Origin: Pseudochelatococcus lubricantis
Lineage (GTDB): Bacteria; Pseudomonadota; Alphaproteobacteria; Rhizobiales; Beijerinckiaceae
Assembly (NCBI RefSeq): GCF_011762225.1
Contig: NZ_JAASQI010000003.1
Span: forward strand, 496,001 to 560,000
Length of the DNA stretch: 64,000 bases
Reading direction: 5' to 3'
Part shown: in pieces, positions 28,507-40,658 of the stretch
Layout of the letters: each line of letters begins with the position of its first letter
How positions within the stretch are numbered: the first letter of the stretch is position 1
The notes under the pieces: model-generated
What the model saw: the letters and a program-made list of their open reading frames with translations, nothing else
What the model was told of the DNA's origin: nothing
Database searches by the model: none
Program-made: the position numbers and the translations under genes

Positions 28507-29637
28507 ATGATCCGCACCATTGCCTCACTCTTCAATGCCAAAGCTGCAACCAGGCTTGCCGCCGGCGCCTCGCTCGCCCTCCTCATGCTCGCCGGCCCCG
28601 CCGCCGCCCAGCAGAAGACGGTGCACGTCTACAACTGGTCGGACTATATCGACCCCGACACCCTCGATGCGTTCACCAGGGAAACCGGCATCAAGGTCGT
28701 TTACGACACCTATGACAACAACGAGATCGTCGAGACCAAGCTGCTCACCGGCAAATCCGGCTACGACGTCGTCGGGCCGTCGGGACCGTTCCTGCAGCGG
28801 CTGATCAAGGCCGGCGTGTTCCAGAAGATGGAGCCGGAAAAGATCCCCAACACGAAGAACCTGTGGCCGGAGATCGCCGAGCGCCTTGCGGTGTTCGACC
28901 CCGGCAACCAGTTCGCCATCAACTACATGTGGGGCACCACCGGCATCGGCGTGAACGTCGCCAAGGTGCGCGAGCGCCTCGGTGCCGACGCCGTGCTCAA
29001 CACCTGGGACCTCGCGCTGAAGCCGGAAGTGGCGGAAAAGCTCAAGGACTGCGGTATCTATGTGCTGGATTCGCCGGAGGACATGTTTCCCACGGTGCTG
29101 AACTACCTCGGCCTCAATCCCGATTCCAAGGACGCGAAGGACCTGCAGAAGGCCGCCGACGTTCTCATCGCGGCACGGCCCTTCATCCAGAAGTTCCACT
29201 CGTCGGAATACATTAACGCGCTCGCCAACGGCGACATATGCGTCGCGGTCGGCTACTCGGGCGACATCCTGCAGGCGGCAACCCGCGCGAAGGAAGCGGG
29301 GAACGGTGTCGAGATCAATTACGTCTTACCGCACGAGGGCGCCATGATATGGTTCGACAACCTCGCCATTCCCGCCGATGCACCGCATCCGGAGGAGGCG
29401 CGCGCCTTCCTCGACTTCCTGAACCGGCCGGAGATCGCGGCGAAGAACGCGAGCTTCGTCTCCTTCGCCAGCGGCAACCTCGCCGCCCGTCCTCTCGTCG
29501 CGCCAGCCGTGCGCGACAACCCGGGCATCTATCCCGACGACGAGACGCTGAAGCGCCTGTTCACCAACACCGCCTATGACGACCGCACCCAGCGCACCGT
29601 CACGCGGCTGTGGACGCGCGTCAAGACCGGCCGTTGA
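28507..29637 (+). CDS. PotF-like polyamine ABC transporter binding protein
   Basis: 376 aa periplasmic protein. A Sec signal (RLAAGASLALLMLAGPAAA, cleavage near residue 34) is followed by the PotD/PotF hallmark VHVYNWSDYIDPDTLDAF and Trp/Asp residues lining the polyamine cleft. The start ATG at 28507 follows GGGAG. No permease or ATPase gene lies beside it: upstream is a methyltransferase, downstream a convergent cupin. It therefore either serves a transporter encoded elsewhere or acts as a sensor. The 297-bp upstream gap has a 6-bp hairpin (28341-28360) and nothing else recognised. Confidence 0.88.
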   Translation: MIRTIASLFNAKAATRLAAGASLALLMLAGPAAAQQKTVHVYNWSDYIDPDTLDAFTRETGIKVVYDTYDNNEIVETKLLTGKSGYDVVGPSGPFLQRLIKAGVFQKMEPEKIPNTKNLWPEIAERLAVFDPGNQFAINYMWGTTGIGVNVAKVRERLGADAVLNTWDLALKPEVAEKLKDCGIYVLDSPEDMFPTVLNYLGLNPDSKDAKDLQKAADVLIAARPFIQKFHSSEYINALANGDICVAVGYSGDILQAATRAKEAGNGVEINYVLPHEGAMIWFDNLAIPADAPHPEEARAFLDFLNRPEIAAKNASFVSFASGNLAARPLVAPAVRDNPGIYPDDETLKRLFTNTAYDDRTQRTVTRLWTRVKTGR

Positions 29638-29660
29638 ATCGGACATCCTTTCCGCACTCC

Positions 29661-29691
29661 CTGCCGGCCTGACATCGCGTCACGCCGGCAG
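29661..29691. terminator. Bidirectional hairpin between convergent genes
   Basis: CTGCCGGC (29661-29668) pairs with GCCGGCAG (29684-29691); after a single C/C mismatch TGAC pairs with GTCA around loop ATCGC. It fills the 59-bp gap between the convergent PotF-like and cupin genes and is symmetric, as expected for a shared terminator, although no T-run is present. Confidence 0.6.
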
Positions 29692-29696
29692 CGGCA

Positions 29697-30128
29697 TCAG
29701 GCGGGAACGAGGCCGTGCCGGAGCATGATTTCCTTGATTCTGGCGAGATCGGGCTTGCCCGGCACGTTCACTTCAGCCGCGATTTCCTCGAAATAGCGTC
29801 TGCCGATCAGGCCCGGCGTCAGCACCACGAGCGACCGCGCCGTCTCGTCATGCAGGTTCTCGTGCGTGTGCGTGCTGCCCCGGGGAACGAACAGGCTTTC
29901 CCCCGTCCTCAGCTCATGACGCTGCCCGTCGAGTGTCGAGGTGGTGATCCCGTCCAAGGCGTAGATCATCTCATCGACGTCCTGGTGAAAGTGCGGCGCC
30001 GGGACACGGGCGTTCGGCGGAATGACGAACTCGAAGGCAACAAGGCTGCCGGACCCCGTGGTTTCATCGACTACGAAACGGAGTTCCAGAGCCCCTATCC
30101 GTACCACATCGCGATCATGCGCAATCAT
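29697..30128 (-). CDS. Single-domain cupin protein
   Basis: 143 aa beta-barrel protein. Metal-binding motif 1 is PHFHQDVDEMIY (H46, H48, E53) and motif 2 is GSTHTHENL near residue 90; both are complete, so it probably binds a metal. The function could be a small dioxygenase, isomerase or ligand sensor; nothing narrows it. The ATG at 30128 is preceded by GGGAGG, better than the first open ATG at 30224. It lies downstream of mmsA on the same strand, after a GC-rich gap. Confidence 0.75.
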   Translation of the reverse strand: MIAHDRDVVRIGALELRFVVDETTGSGSLVAFEFVIPPNARVPAPHFHQDVDEMIYALDGITTSTLDGQRHELRTGESLFVPRGSTHTHENLHDETARSLVVLTPGLIGRRYFEEIAAEVNVPGKPDLARIKEIMLRHGLVPA

Positions 30129-30146
30129 CGGGCGCCTCCCACACGC

Positions 30147-30222
30147 AGGGTGGCTCACCCTACGCGGAGCAAGACACGCTTGCAAGGCGAAACAGCGGCG
30201 GGGCGCTTGCGCTTTCCGCCCC
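30147..30222. repeat. Two GC-rich hairpins downstream of mmsA
   Basis: AGGGTG-GCT-CACCCT (30147-30161) resembles widespread interspersed REP-like hairpins, and GGGGCG (30200-30205) pairs with CGCCCC (30217-30222). They lie after the mmsA stop on its transcript and before the cupin start, and probably terminate or stabilise the mmsA mRNA. Whether the first is one of many copies in the genome cannot be seen from one window. Confidence 0.4.
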
Positions 30223-30246
30223 ACCGTGTCAATATGTTGCGGTTTC

Positions 30247-31746
<1,500 letters not shown>

Positions 31747-31914
31747 GACGATAACCTCCACGATTGTCCCTGCTTCCCGGACGGATGCCAGGCGATACGG
31801 ATGCCAGGCGACGTTGACGAACCGGCTATTGTCATCCAATGTCGTTCGCCGCACATCAATACCGTTGTTTCATCATTCATTGTGCGAAATTTATAGCAGC
31901 AGGTATCGGCGGCC

Positions 31915-32799
31915 ATGGACTGGGACCATCTGCGCATCTTCCTCGCGGTGACGAGGCACGGTCAGTTGCTGGCTGCCGCGCGCAGCCTCGGCCTCAACCA
32001 CGCCACCGTCGCGCGCCGCCTCGATGCCCTTGAGCGTTCGTTGGGCACGCCCCTCTTCGACCGCAGGCCGGCTGGCTGTGTGCCGACGCAGGCTGGCGAG
32101 CGGCTTCTGCCGGTCGCCGAACGGATAGAGTTCGAACTGCTTGGCGTATCGGAGAGCCTTCGGGACGAGGAGGCCGACGTTTCGGGAACCGTCAGGATCG
32201 GCGCGCCGGACGGGCTCGGCAACTATTTCCTCGCCTCCGAGCTGGGAGCGCTGACGCGGCGCCACCCGAACCTCGTCGTGGAACTCGTCCCCCTGCCCAG
32301 AACCTTCTCGCTGTCGCGGCGCGAGGCGGATCTCGCCATTGTTCTGGACCCGCCCGCCGAGGGGCGCCTGCTCGTGTCGCGCCTGACCGACTACACGCTC
32401 AGCGTCTATGCGGCGCGCATGTACCTGGAACGCGCCGGCACGCCGATATCCGTCGAAGCACTGGGCGATCACACGGTCGTCACGGGCGTCGAGGACCTTG
32501 CCTATGCCTCGGCGCTGGATTACTCCGCCGCGCTGGAGAAACAGGCCGGACGCAAGTTCCGCTGCGCCAGCGTCATGGGCCAGATAGAGGCGGTCAGGTC
32601 CGGCGCCGGCATCGGCGTCCTGCACGACTTCGCCGCCGGCGCCATTGAGGGCATGGAGCGCATTTTCCCGGAGGTCGGCTTCCGTCGCAGCTACTATCTG
32701 CTTTGCCATCCGGACACTGTCACCGTCAAAAGAATTGCGGTGCTGCGTGAGTTCATCTCCCGCCGCTTCCGCGAGGAACGGCAGCGGTTCGTCCAATAG
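31915..32799 (+). CDS. LysR family regulator, probable regulator of mmsA
   Basis: 294 aa. N-terminal HTH with MDWDHLRIFLAVTRHGQLLAAARSLG and HATVARRLDALERSLG (residues 1-45), then a LysR substrate-binding domain. It is divergent from mmsA with a 168-bp gap that contains no other gene, the classic arrangement for a regulator of its neighbour. The gap has an AT-rich centre (near 31870-31895) likely holding the promoters; no clear T-N11-A operator could be fixed by eye. Confidence 0.88.
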   Translation: MDWDHLRIFLAVTRHGQLLAAARSLGLNHATVARRLDALERSLGTPLFDRRPAGCVPTQAGERLLPVAERIEFELLGVSESLRDEEADVSGTVRIGAPDGLGNYFLASELGALTRRHPNLVVELVPLPRTFSLSRREADLAIVLDPPAEGRLLVSRLTDYTLSVYAARMYLERAGTPISVEALGDHTVVTGVEDLAYASALDYSAALEKQAGRKFRCASVMGQIEAVRSGAGIGVLHDFAAGAIEGMERIFPEVGFRRSYYLLCHPDTVTVKRIAVLREFISRRFREERQRFVQ

Positions 32800-32847
32800 G
32801 CTGATCCGCGCCTCTCCCGGGCAACCCCCATCCGCGACGGCACGGGT

Positions 32848-33873
32848 TCAGGCCTTCTTCGTCCGCTTCTTCTGGCGATAGACGTCGGCGATGACGGCGG
32901 CCACGATGATGATGCCCTTGACGATCTCCTGATAGTAGGCGTCGATGCGCAAGAAGGTGAAGCCGGAGGTCATGAGGCCCAGGATCAGCATGCCGATCAC
33001 GGTGCCGGTGATCCGCCCCGCGCCACCGGCGAGCGAGGTGCCGCCGATGACGGCCGCGGCGATGGCATCGAGTTCGTACATCATGCCCATGCCGGCCTGC
33101 GCCGTCTGCGCGCGGGCGGCGGTGACCACGCCCGCCAGACCCGCGAGCAGCCCGGCGATGGCATAGACCTTCAGGAGATGGGTCTTGACGTTGATGCCCG
33201 ACACACGCGCCGCCTGCGGATTGGCGCCGATGGCATAGGTGAACTTGCCGTAGCGCGTGTAGCGCAAGCCGATGTGAAACAGCAGCGCGATCGCGAGAAA
33301 GATCACGACAGGCCAGATGCCCGAGCCGATGGCGGCGAATTCCGGCGTGGGGAAGGAAATCGGCTGGCCCTTGGTGTACCACTTGGCGATGCCGCGCGCC
33401 GTGACCATCATGCCGAGCGTGGCGATGAAGGGCGGAATGCCGGTGTAGGCGATGAGTGCGCCGTTGATGAGGCCGGCCAGCAGGCCGCAGCCGAGCCCGA
33501 TCAGCACCGGCACGATAACGGGCATGTCCGTGAGCCACGGATAGACGGCCCGGTCGTAGGTCGCAATCTGCGCGAAGCTCATCGAGATCATTGCCGACAT
33601 GGCGACGACGGAGCCGGACGAGAGGTCGATGCCGCCGGTGATGATGACCTGCGTCACGCCCACGGCGATGATGCCGATCACGCTCACCTGCAGGATCATG
33701 ATGGTCAGACGCTGCGGGTTGAGCAGAAAGCTCTGGCCCTGCAGAATCCAGCCCAGCACCTCGAAGATCAGGGCGACGCCAATCAGCACCGACAGGATGT
33801 TCAGCTCGGGCGGCAAGCGCTTTCGGGTCTTCTCGCCGGCTGCAAGAGCCGTATCAGTTTGTTGTATGGACAT
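32848..33873 (-). CDS. Sugar/inositol ABC transporter permease (RbsC/IatP type)
   Basis: 341 aa with about ten helices; hallmarks are VTQVIITGGIDLSSGSVVAM, IGANPQAARVSGI (EAA-like loop, ATPase contact) and IGGTSLAGGAGRITGTVIGM. As the third gene of binding protein-ATPase-permease it forms the membrane channel. The short C-terminus is Lys/Arg-rich. It converges on the LysR gene with 48 bp between. Confidence 0.93.
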   Translation of the reverse strand: MSIQQTDTALAAGEKTRKRLPPELNILSVLIGVALIFEVLGWILQGQSFLLNPQRLTIMILQVSVIGIIAVGVTQVIITGGIDLSSGSVVAMSAMISMSFAQIATYDRAVYPWLTDMPVIVPVLIGLGCGLLAGLINGALIAYTGIPPFIATLGMMVTARGIAKWYTKGQPISFPTPEFAAIGSGIWPVVIFLAIALLFHIGLRYTRYGKFTYAIGANPQAARVSGINVKTHLLKVYAIAGLLAGLAGVVTAARAQTAQAGMGMMYELDAIAAAVIGGTSLAGGAGRITGTVIGMLILGLMTSGFTFLRIDAYYQEIVKGIIIVAAVIADVYRQKKRTKKA

Positions 33874-33914
33874 TCCTGTTTCGCTCCCTGATTTTATCGT
33901 TGTCCGCCGCGCCG

Positions 33915-35450
<1,536 letters not shown>

Positions 35451-35468
35451 GATGACTTCCTCCCCTTC

Positions 35469-35489
35469 GGTCCCGCGCAGCGCGGGACC
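35469..35489. other. Hairpin between binding protein and ATPase genes
   Basis: GGTCCCGCGC (35469-35478) and GCGCGGGACC (35480-35489) form a 10-bp inverted repeat with one central base. It follows the binding-protein stop on the minus strand and precedes the ATPase Shine-Dalgarno, probably protecting the binding-protein mRNA. Confidence 0.55.
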
Positions 35490-35510
35490 GCCTCCCGGTG
35501 CGTGCGGGCA

Positions 35511-36440
35511 TCAGTTGCGGGCGAGGTAATCCTTCAGATTGTCCGACGTCACGAGTTCGAACGGAACGTAGTTCTTCTGCCCGACGCTCTGGCCATCGGC
35601 GAGCTTGAGCACGATGTCGAGGGCGCCGCGGCCCTGATCGCGCGCGTTCTGGAAAACGGTCACGTCGAGGTCGCCGTTCTGGATGGCGAGCAGGGCATCG
35701 CGGGTGGCGTCCACGCCGCCGATGACGACGTCCTTCATCGGGACGCCGGCCGACTTCAGCGCCTGAATGGCCCCGAGCGCCATTTCGTCGTTGTTGGCGA
35801 TGACCGCATCCGGCTTCAACCCGGAGGTGATCCAGTTGGTCATGATGTCCATGCCCGGCGTGCGCATCCAGTTGCCGGTCTGCTCGTCGAGCACCTTGAT
35901 GCCCTTGCATTCATCCGTTGCCAGCACGTCGTGGACGGCCTTGGTGCGGCCGCGCTGGCCGGTGGTGCCGAGCTGGCCCATCAGCACGACGGCCTCGCCC
36001 TTGCCGCCGAGGCGCCGGCAGATTTCCTGCGCCTGCAGTGTGCCGGCCTGCACTTCGTCCGATCCCACCCACGCCTGGTTCTTCGGCAGGTTGTCCACGC
36101 CCGTCGGTGCCATGTTGACGAAGACCAGCGGAACGCCGGCGCGCGCGGCGGCCGCCGAGATCGCCGGGCCGGAATCCGCGTCGACCAGCATCACGATGAC
36201 GCCGTCCACACCGGAGGCCAGAAAATTCTCGATCTGGCTCTGCTGGCGGGAGATGTCACCCTGCGCGTCTTCGGCCTGCACCGCCACCCCGTCCAGCGTC
36301 TTGGCGTAATCCTGCATGTTGTGACGCAGCACCGTCAGGAAGTTATCGTCGAACAGCGACATGCTGATGCCGATGTTCTTCGCCTGCGCAATCCCCGCCG
36401 ACAGAGCGACGATCGCAACACCCATCAGAAACTTCTTCAT
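35511..36440 (-). CDS. Periplasmic sugar/inositol-binding protein (RbsB/IbpA type)
   Basis: 309 aa. A Sec signal (MKKFLMGVAIVALSAGIAQA, cleavage after residue 20) leads into a type I periplasmic binding fold: ISMSLFDDNFLTVLRHNMQD, GVDGVIVMLVDAD, ANNDEMALGAIQALKSAG and IGGVDATRDAL. The sequence resembles inositol-binding proteins of alphaproteobacteria more than ribose-binding ones, and the genomic context (iolG, iolD, iolE) agrees, so myo-inositol or an isomer is the likely ligand. GGGAGG precedes the ATG. Confidence 0.9.
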   Translation of the reverse strand: MKKFLMGVAIVALSAGIAQAKNIGISMSLFDDNFLTVLRHNMQDYAKTLDGVAVQAEDAQGDISRQQSQIENFLASGVDGVIVMLVDADSGPAISAAAARAGVPLVFVNMAPTGVDNLPKNQAWVGSDEVQAGTLQAQEICRRLGGKGEAVVLMGQLGTTGQRGRTKAVHDVLATDECKGIKVLDEQTGNWMRTPGMDIMTNWITSGLKPDAVIANNDEMALGAIQALKSAGVPMKDVVIGGVDATRDALLAIQNGDLDVTVFQNARDQGRGALDIVLKLADGQSVGQKNYVPFELVTSDNLKDYLARN

Positions 36441-36630
36441 TGTGTATCCTCCCGTTTATCAGCCTTCGTTCTTTTGGCAGTGACTGATTTTTGCCTGCGG
36501 CCGGCGTTCCGCGCCTGTCCCGCTTCACGATACGCGGGCGACGGTCCGGAAACCGCTCTTGCCAGACCCGCCTTCCCGATAGGGCCCGCAAGGTGTGTGC
36601 CCTGAACATATCCGAATTCAGGACCGACTT

Positions 36631-36644
36631 ACAACAAAAATTGC
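36631..36644. promoter_or_regulatory. RpiR-type operator at the sugar ABC promoter start site
   Basis: ACAA-CAAAAA-TTGC, one mismatch from GCAA-N6-TTGC. It covers the predicted transcription start (near 36641, minus strand). A half-matching partner, GCAA followed by a T-tract and TTTC (36660-36674), starts exactly 29 bp away and overlaps the -35 box. Confidence 0.65.
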
Positions 36645-36647
36645 AAA

Positions 36648-36676
36648 ATTATATTTCCTGCAATTTTTTCTTTCAA
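36648..36676 (-). promoter_or_regulatory. Sigma-70 type promoter of the sugar ABC operon
   Basis: On the minus strand TTGAAA (complement of 36671-36676), a 17-bp spacer and TATAAT (complement of 36648-36653). The perfect -10 box and ideal spacing stand out in an AT-rich island. Both putative repressor sites overlap or flank it. Confidence 0.8.
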
Positions 36677-36703
36677 AAACCCCGTAACCTGCTGGTAAAC
36701 CAT

Positions 36704-38455
36704 TCAGAAAATGGCCGGCTCGCCCGTTTCCGGCCCGAAACCGGTCTCCAGAAAATCGAAGTCGCATCCCTTGTCGGCCTGCTGGATGTGGCGCGAGAAC
36801 ATGAAGCCGTAGCCACGGCCGAAGCGCGGGGGCTGCGGTACGAGGGCCGCCCGGCGCTGCGTGAGTTCCGCGTCGCCGACCTCAAGGCGGATGCTGCGGT
36901 TCGGCACGTCGACGGTGATGAGGTCGCCCGTGCGCACCAGTGCCAGCGTGCCGCCGATATACGCCTCCGGCGACACGTGCAGGATGCAGGCGCCATAGCT
37001 CGTGCCGCTCATGCGGGCGTCCGACAGCCGCACCATGTCCCGCACGCCCTGCCGCACGAGCTTGCGCGGAATGGGCAGCATGCCCCACTCCGGCATGCCC
37101 GGCCCGCCCTGCGGACCGGCGTTGCGCAGCACGAGGATGTGATCCTCCGTCACATCGAGATCGTCGCTGTCGATCACCGCTTTCATCGCGGGATAGTCGT
37201 CGAAGACGAGCGCCGGCCCCGTATGCTTCAGGAAACGTTGCGCACAGGCGCTCGGCTTGATGACACAGCCGTTCTCGGCCAGATTGCCCCTCAGCACGGC
37301 CAGCGCCCCTTCGGCATAGATCGGCCGTTCGAGCGGGCGGATGACGTCGTCGTTATAGACTTCCGCATCCGCAACGTTCTCGCCGAGCCGGCGGCCGTTC
37401 ACGGTCATCTCACCGAGGGAGAGATGCGGCGTTATCTGCTTCATCAGTGCCCGCAGACCGCCGGCATAGTAGAAATCCTCCATCAGGTAGGTATCGCCGC
37501 TCGGCCTGATGTTGGCGATGACGGGCACCTTGCGGCTCGCGGCATCGAAGTCGTCGAGCGAGATGGCGTGCCCGGCGCGGCGCGCCATGGCGATGACGTG
37601 GATGACCGCGTTCGTGGAGCATCCCATGGCCATCGCCACGGCAATTGCGTTGAGATAGGCGTTACGGGTCTGGATCGCGTCGGGCCTCAGGTCCTCGCGC
37701 ACCATCTCCACGATGCGTCGCCCGGCGGCGGCGCACATGCGGATGTGGTTCGCATCCGCCGCCGGAATGGAAGAGGCTCCCGGCAGCGTCATGCCGATGG
37801 CCTCAGCGATGGCCGTCATGGTGGCGGCGGTGCCCATCGTCATGCAATGGCCGTGGCTGCGCGCGATTCCGCCTTCGATGGCGAGCCAGTCCTCATCGCC
37901 GATATTGCCCGCGCGCCGCTCGTCCCAGTATTTCCAGGCGTCCGAGCCGGAGCCCAGCACCTTGCCCTTCCAGTTGCCGCGCAGCATGGGGCCGGCGGGC
38001 ACGTAGATGGCCGGCAGGCCGGCGCTGGTCGCGCCCATGAGCAGGCCCGGCGTGGTCTTGTCGCAGCCGCCCATCAGCACCACGCCGTCGACGGGATGCG
38101 AGCGGATCAGCTCCTCCGCCTCCATGGCGAGCATGTTGCGGTAGAGCATCGTCGTCGGCTTGACGAAGTTCTCCGACAGGGACAGCGCAGGCAGCTCGAT
38201 GGGGAAGCCGCCAGCCTGCAGGACACCGCGCTTGATATCCTCCACCCGCATCTTGAAATGTGCGTGGCAGGGATTGATGTCCGACCACGTGTTCAGAATG
38301 GCGATGACCGGCTTGCCCGCCCAGTCCTCCGGCGCGTAGCCCATCTGCATCACGCGGGAGCGGTGACCGAAGCCGCGCAGGTCGTCGGGCGCGAACCAGC
38401 GGGCGCTGCGCAGGGCGGCGGGCGGTCTGGATACGGGCGGCTTTTTCTCCGTCAT
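36704..38455 (-). CDS. IlvD/Edd family sugar-acid dehydratase (arabinonate dehydratase-like)
   Basis: 583 aa. The iron-sulfur cysteines are visible: NTWSDINPCHAHF (about residue 63), MGGCDKTTPG (about 131) and HGHCMTMGTAATM (about 204). This set and the length match L-arabinonate/D-xylonate/gluconate dehydratases rather than the IlvD of branched amino acid synthesis. It removes water across C2-C3 of a sugar acid to give a 2-keto-3-deoxy acid. It is the last gene of the six-gene operon starting at 43916. In the proposed inositol route it would dehydrate 5-deoxyglucarate; that substrate is an inference. Confidence 0.92.
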   Translation of the reverse strand: MTEKKPPVSRPPAALRSARWFAPDDLRGFGHRSRVMQMGYAPEDWAGKPVIAILNTWSDINPCHAHFKMRVEDIKRGVLQAGGFPIELPALSLSENFVKPTTMLYRNMLAMEAEELIRSHPVDGVVLMGGCDKTTPGLLMGATSAGLPAIYVPAGPMLRGNWKGKVLGSGSDAWKYWDERRAGNIGDEDWLAIEGGIARSHGHCMTMGTAATMTAIAEAIGMTLPGASSIPAADANHIRMCAAAGRRIVEMVREDLRPDAIQTRNAYLNAIAVAMAMGCSTNAVIHVIAMARRAGHAISLDDFDAASRKVPVIANIRPSGDTYLMEDFYYAGGLRALMKQITPHLSLGEMTVNGRRLGENVADAEVYNDDVIRPLERPIYAEGALAVLRGNLAENGCVIKPSACAQRFLKHTGPALVFDDYPAMKAVIDSDDLDVTEDHILVLRNAGPQGGPGMPEWGMLPIPRKLVRQGVRDMVRLSDARMSGTSYGACILHVSPEAYIGGTLALVRTGDLITVDVPNRSIRLEVGDAELTQRRAALVPQPPRFGRGYGFMFSRHIQQADKGCDFDFLETGFGPETGEPAIF

Positions 38456-38468
38456 CTCACGTCTTCTT

Positions 38469-39596
38469 TCAGGAAACGGCCTGCCACGACCGGCCGGCGG
38501 ATGAACGGAGGGCGGCGTCGATCACCTTCTGGATCTCCCACGCCTCGCGGAAATCCGGCCCGGCGGCCGCACCGTCGCCGGCGATGGCACGCAGGAACGC
38601 GGCCACCTCGATGACCTTGAGATCGTTGAAGCCGAGCTGGTGGCCCGGCGCCACGCAGAAGCGGCCGTAGGGTTCGTGCTGGGGTCCGGCCTCGATGCGT
38701 GTGAAGCCTGCCTGACGCGCGTCCCCTCCCGCGCGGTAGAAGTGCAGCTCGTTGAAACGCTCCTGCGTGAAGACGAGCGCGCCCTTGCTGCCGGCAACCT
38801 CGAAGGCGAGATGCATCTTGCGCCCTGTGGCCACCCAGTTGGCCTCGATATGGCCGCCGCAGCCGCGCGCGAAGCGCAGCGTAAGGCGGGCGATGTCGTC
38901 GACCTCCACCGCCCGCCGTTCAGACACGCCGGACGCGGCCGGGCGGCTGGCGATGGCCGTTTCCAGATCGGCGTTGACATGCGTGATGTCGCCGAGCAGG
39001 AAACGCGCCATGGCAATGGCGTGGCTGCCGAGGTCGGCGATCGCCCCGCCTCCGCCGGCGGGGTCCAGACGCCAGGTCCATGACGCTTCAGGATCGGCCA
39101 TGTAGTCTTCGGCATGGATGCCGCGAAATGACGTGATCTCGCCGAGTTCCCCGGCCGCGATCATGTCCCGCGCCAGCCGGATCAGCGGGTTTTGCAGATA
39201 GTTGAAACCCGCCTGCGTGACGACGCCCGCCGCGGTCGCGGCCTCCACCATGTCGCGCGCCGCCGCAGCGTCAGGTGCGAGCGGTTTTTCGCAATGGATG
39301 TGCTTGCCCGCCTGCGCGGCCGCCAGCGCGATTTCACGATGCAACGCATTGGGCGCCGTGATCGACACGATGGCGACAGCCGGGTCGTTGACGAGATCGC
39401 GCCAGTCCGCCGTCGCGCGGCGGAAGCCGAACTGTTCCTGCGCCTGCCGCGCCGCCGCCTCGTTGACGTCCGCGACGACCTGCAGTACCGGCACGGCGCT
39501 TTCGGGAAAGTAGGAAGCAACGGACCCGTAGGCGAAGGCGTGCGCCTTGCCCATGAAGCCCGTGCCAATGATTCCGACACCAATTTCATTGCGCAT
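38469..39596 (-). CDS. Gfo/Idh/MocA family oxidoreductase
   Basis: 375 aa NAD(P)-dependent sugar or cyclitol dehydrogenase. Rossmann motif VGIIGTGFMGKAHA at the N-terminus, HCEKPLAPD near residue 98 with the catalytic Lys, and GGGAIADLGSHAIAMARFLLGD near 180 with the catalytic His. The start ATG at 39596 is preferred because GGGG lies 9 bp upstream; an ATG at 39605 would touch that sequence. It starts 16 bp after the iolG stop. It could be a scyllo-inositol or inosose dehydrogenase; the substrate is unknown. Confidence 0.88.
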   Translation of the reverse strand: MRNEIGVGIIGTGFMGKAHAFAYGSVASYFPESAVPVLQVVADVNEAAARQAQEQFGFRRATADWRDLVNDPAVAIVSITAPNALHREIALAAAQAGKHIHCEKPLAPDAAAARDMVEAATAAGVVTQAGFNYLQNPLIRLARDMIAAGELGEITSFRGIHAEDYMADPEASWTWRLDPAGGGGAIADLGSHAIAMARFLLGDITHVNADLETAIASRPAASGVSERRAVEVDDIARLTLRFARGCGGHIEANWVATGRKMHLAFEVAGSKGALVFTQERFNELHFYRAGGDARQAGFTRIEAGPQHEPYGRFCVAPGHQLGFNDLKVIEVAAFLRAIAGDGAAAGPDFREAWEIQKVIDAALRSSAGRSWQAVS

Positions 39597-39611
39597 TTGC
39601 TTCATCCCCGA

Positions 39612-40607
39612 TCAGAGCGCCACCGTCTTGCCGGTCAGCAGCGATTCAAGCGCGCGGTCGGCGAGCAGCAGCGCCTGCCTGCCGTCGTGAGGGCCCACGG
39701 GCATTGGCTTGCTGTTCGCAAGCGCATCCACGAACGCCGCCATTTCTCCCTTGTAGGCATCCGCATAGCGTTCCAGGAAGAAGTTCAGCAGCGGCTCTCG
39801 CGCGTCCGTCGCCTCGCGCGTCCAGCGCCGCACGGTGGTCGGCCGCAGGTTGTCGTTGAACAGCGCGCCCTGCGAGCCGAAGATTTCGAAGCGCTGGTCA
39901 TAGCCGTAGACGGCCTCGCGGCAGTTGTTGATGTGGCACTGGCGGCCGGATGCGGTGCGCATCTGCACCATCACCGTGTCGTAGTCGTCGGCGGTCTCCA
40001 TCAGCGCGCGGTCGACCACGCGGCTGCCGATGGCGGAAATCTCCACCGGCTCCTCGCCCAGGAACCAGCGCGCCATGTCGAAATCGTGGATGGTCATGTC
40101 GCGGAAGATGCCGCCCGACGAGCCCAGGTAGCTTGCCGGCGGCAGGCCGGGATCGCGGCTGGAAATGACGACCTGACGCACCTCGCCGATTTCGCCGGCG
40201 TCGATGGCGTTGCGCAGTTCGCGCGCGCTCGGGTCGAAACGCCGGTTGAAGGCCAGCATCACGCGGCCGTCGAGGCGCGCGATCTCGGCCACGGCTTCAT
40301 CGACCCGGGCCAGATCGAGGTCGATGGGTTTTTCGCACAGCACGGCCTTTCCCCGCCGCACCGCGTGCAGCAGCAGGTCGACATGCGTATCGGTCGGCGT
40401 GCCGATGACGACCGCGTCGACATCGGCACGCTCGATGGTCTCCACGGGGTCGAGCGAGGCTTCGCTCGACAATTGCGCGGCAAGGTCGGCCGCTGCCGTT
40501 CCGAACGGATCGGCGATGGCGACGAGCGTCGCGGCCGGGTTTTCAGCGACGTTTCTGGCATGAATCCGGCCGATACGGCCGGCGCCGAGAACGGCAATAC
40601 GCACCAT
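39612..40607 (-). CDS. iolG: Inositol 2-dehydrogenase
   Basis: 331 aa, the IolG/IdhA length. It oxidises myo-inositol to 2-keto-myo-inositol with NAD+. Visible motifs: VRIAVLGAGRIGRIHARN (NAD-binding), LCEKPIDLDL with the catalytic Lys near residue 95, and GGIFRDMTIHDFDMARWFLGEEP with the catalytic Asp and His near 172-176. The ATG at 40607 lies 8 bp after GGAG, better than the ATG at 40613. It is the fourth gene of the minus-strand operon controlled from the 44.1-kb promoter region. Confidence 0.92.
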   Translation of the reverse strand: MVRIAVLGAGRIGRIHARNVAENPAATLVAIADPFGTAAADLAAQLSSEASLDPVETIERADVDAVVIGTPTDTHVDLLLHAVRRGKAVLCEKPIDLDLARVDEAVAEIARLDGRVMLAFNRRFDPSARELRNAIDAGEIGEVRQVVISSRDPGLPPASYLGSSGGIFRDMTIHDFDMARWFLGEEPVEISAIGSRVVDRALMETADDYDTVMVQMRTASGRQCHINNCREAVYGYDQRFEIFGSQGALFNDNLRPTTVRRWTREATDAREPLLNFFLERYADAYKGEMAAFVDALANSKPMPVGPHDGRQALLLADRALESLLTGKTVAL

Positions 40608-40658
40608 TTGCATCTCTCCCCAAGAATAGCTTTGTCGTTATCGGCGGATCGGGCCGCT

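Noticed and set aside
36660-36674. Counting the upstream element of the transporter promoter as a full operator
   Set aside because: Only the GCAA half is good; the second half fits only with a 7-bp spacer, so it is treated as a weak partner site.
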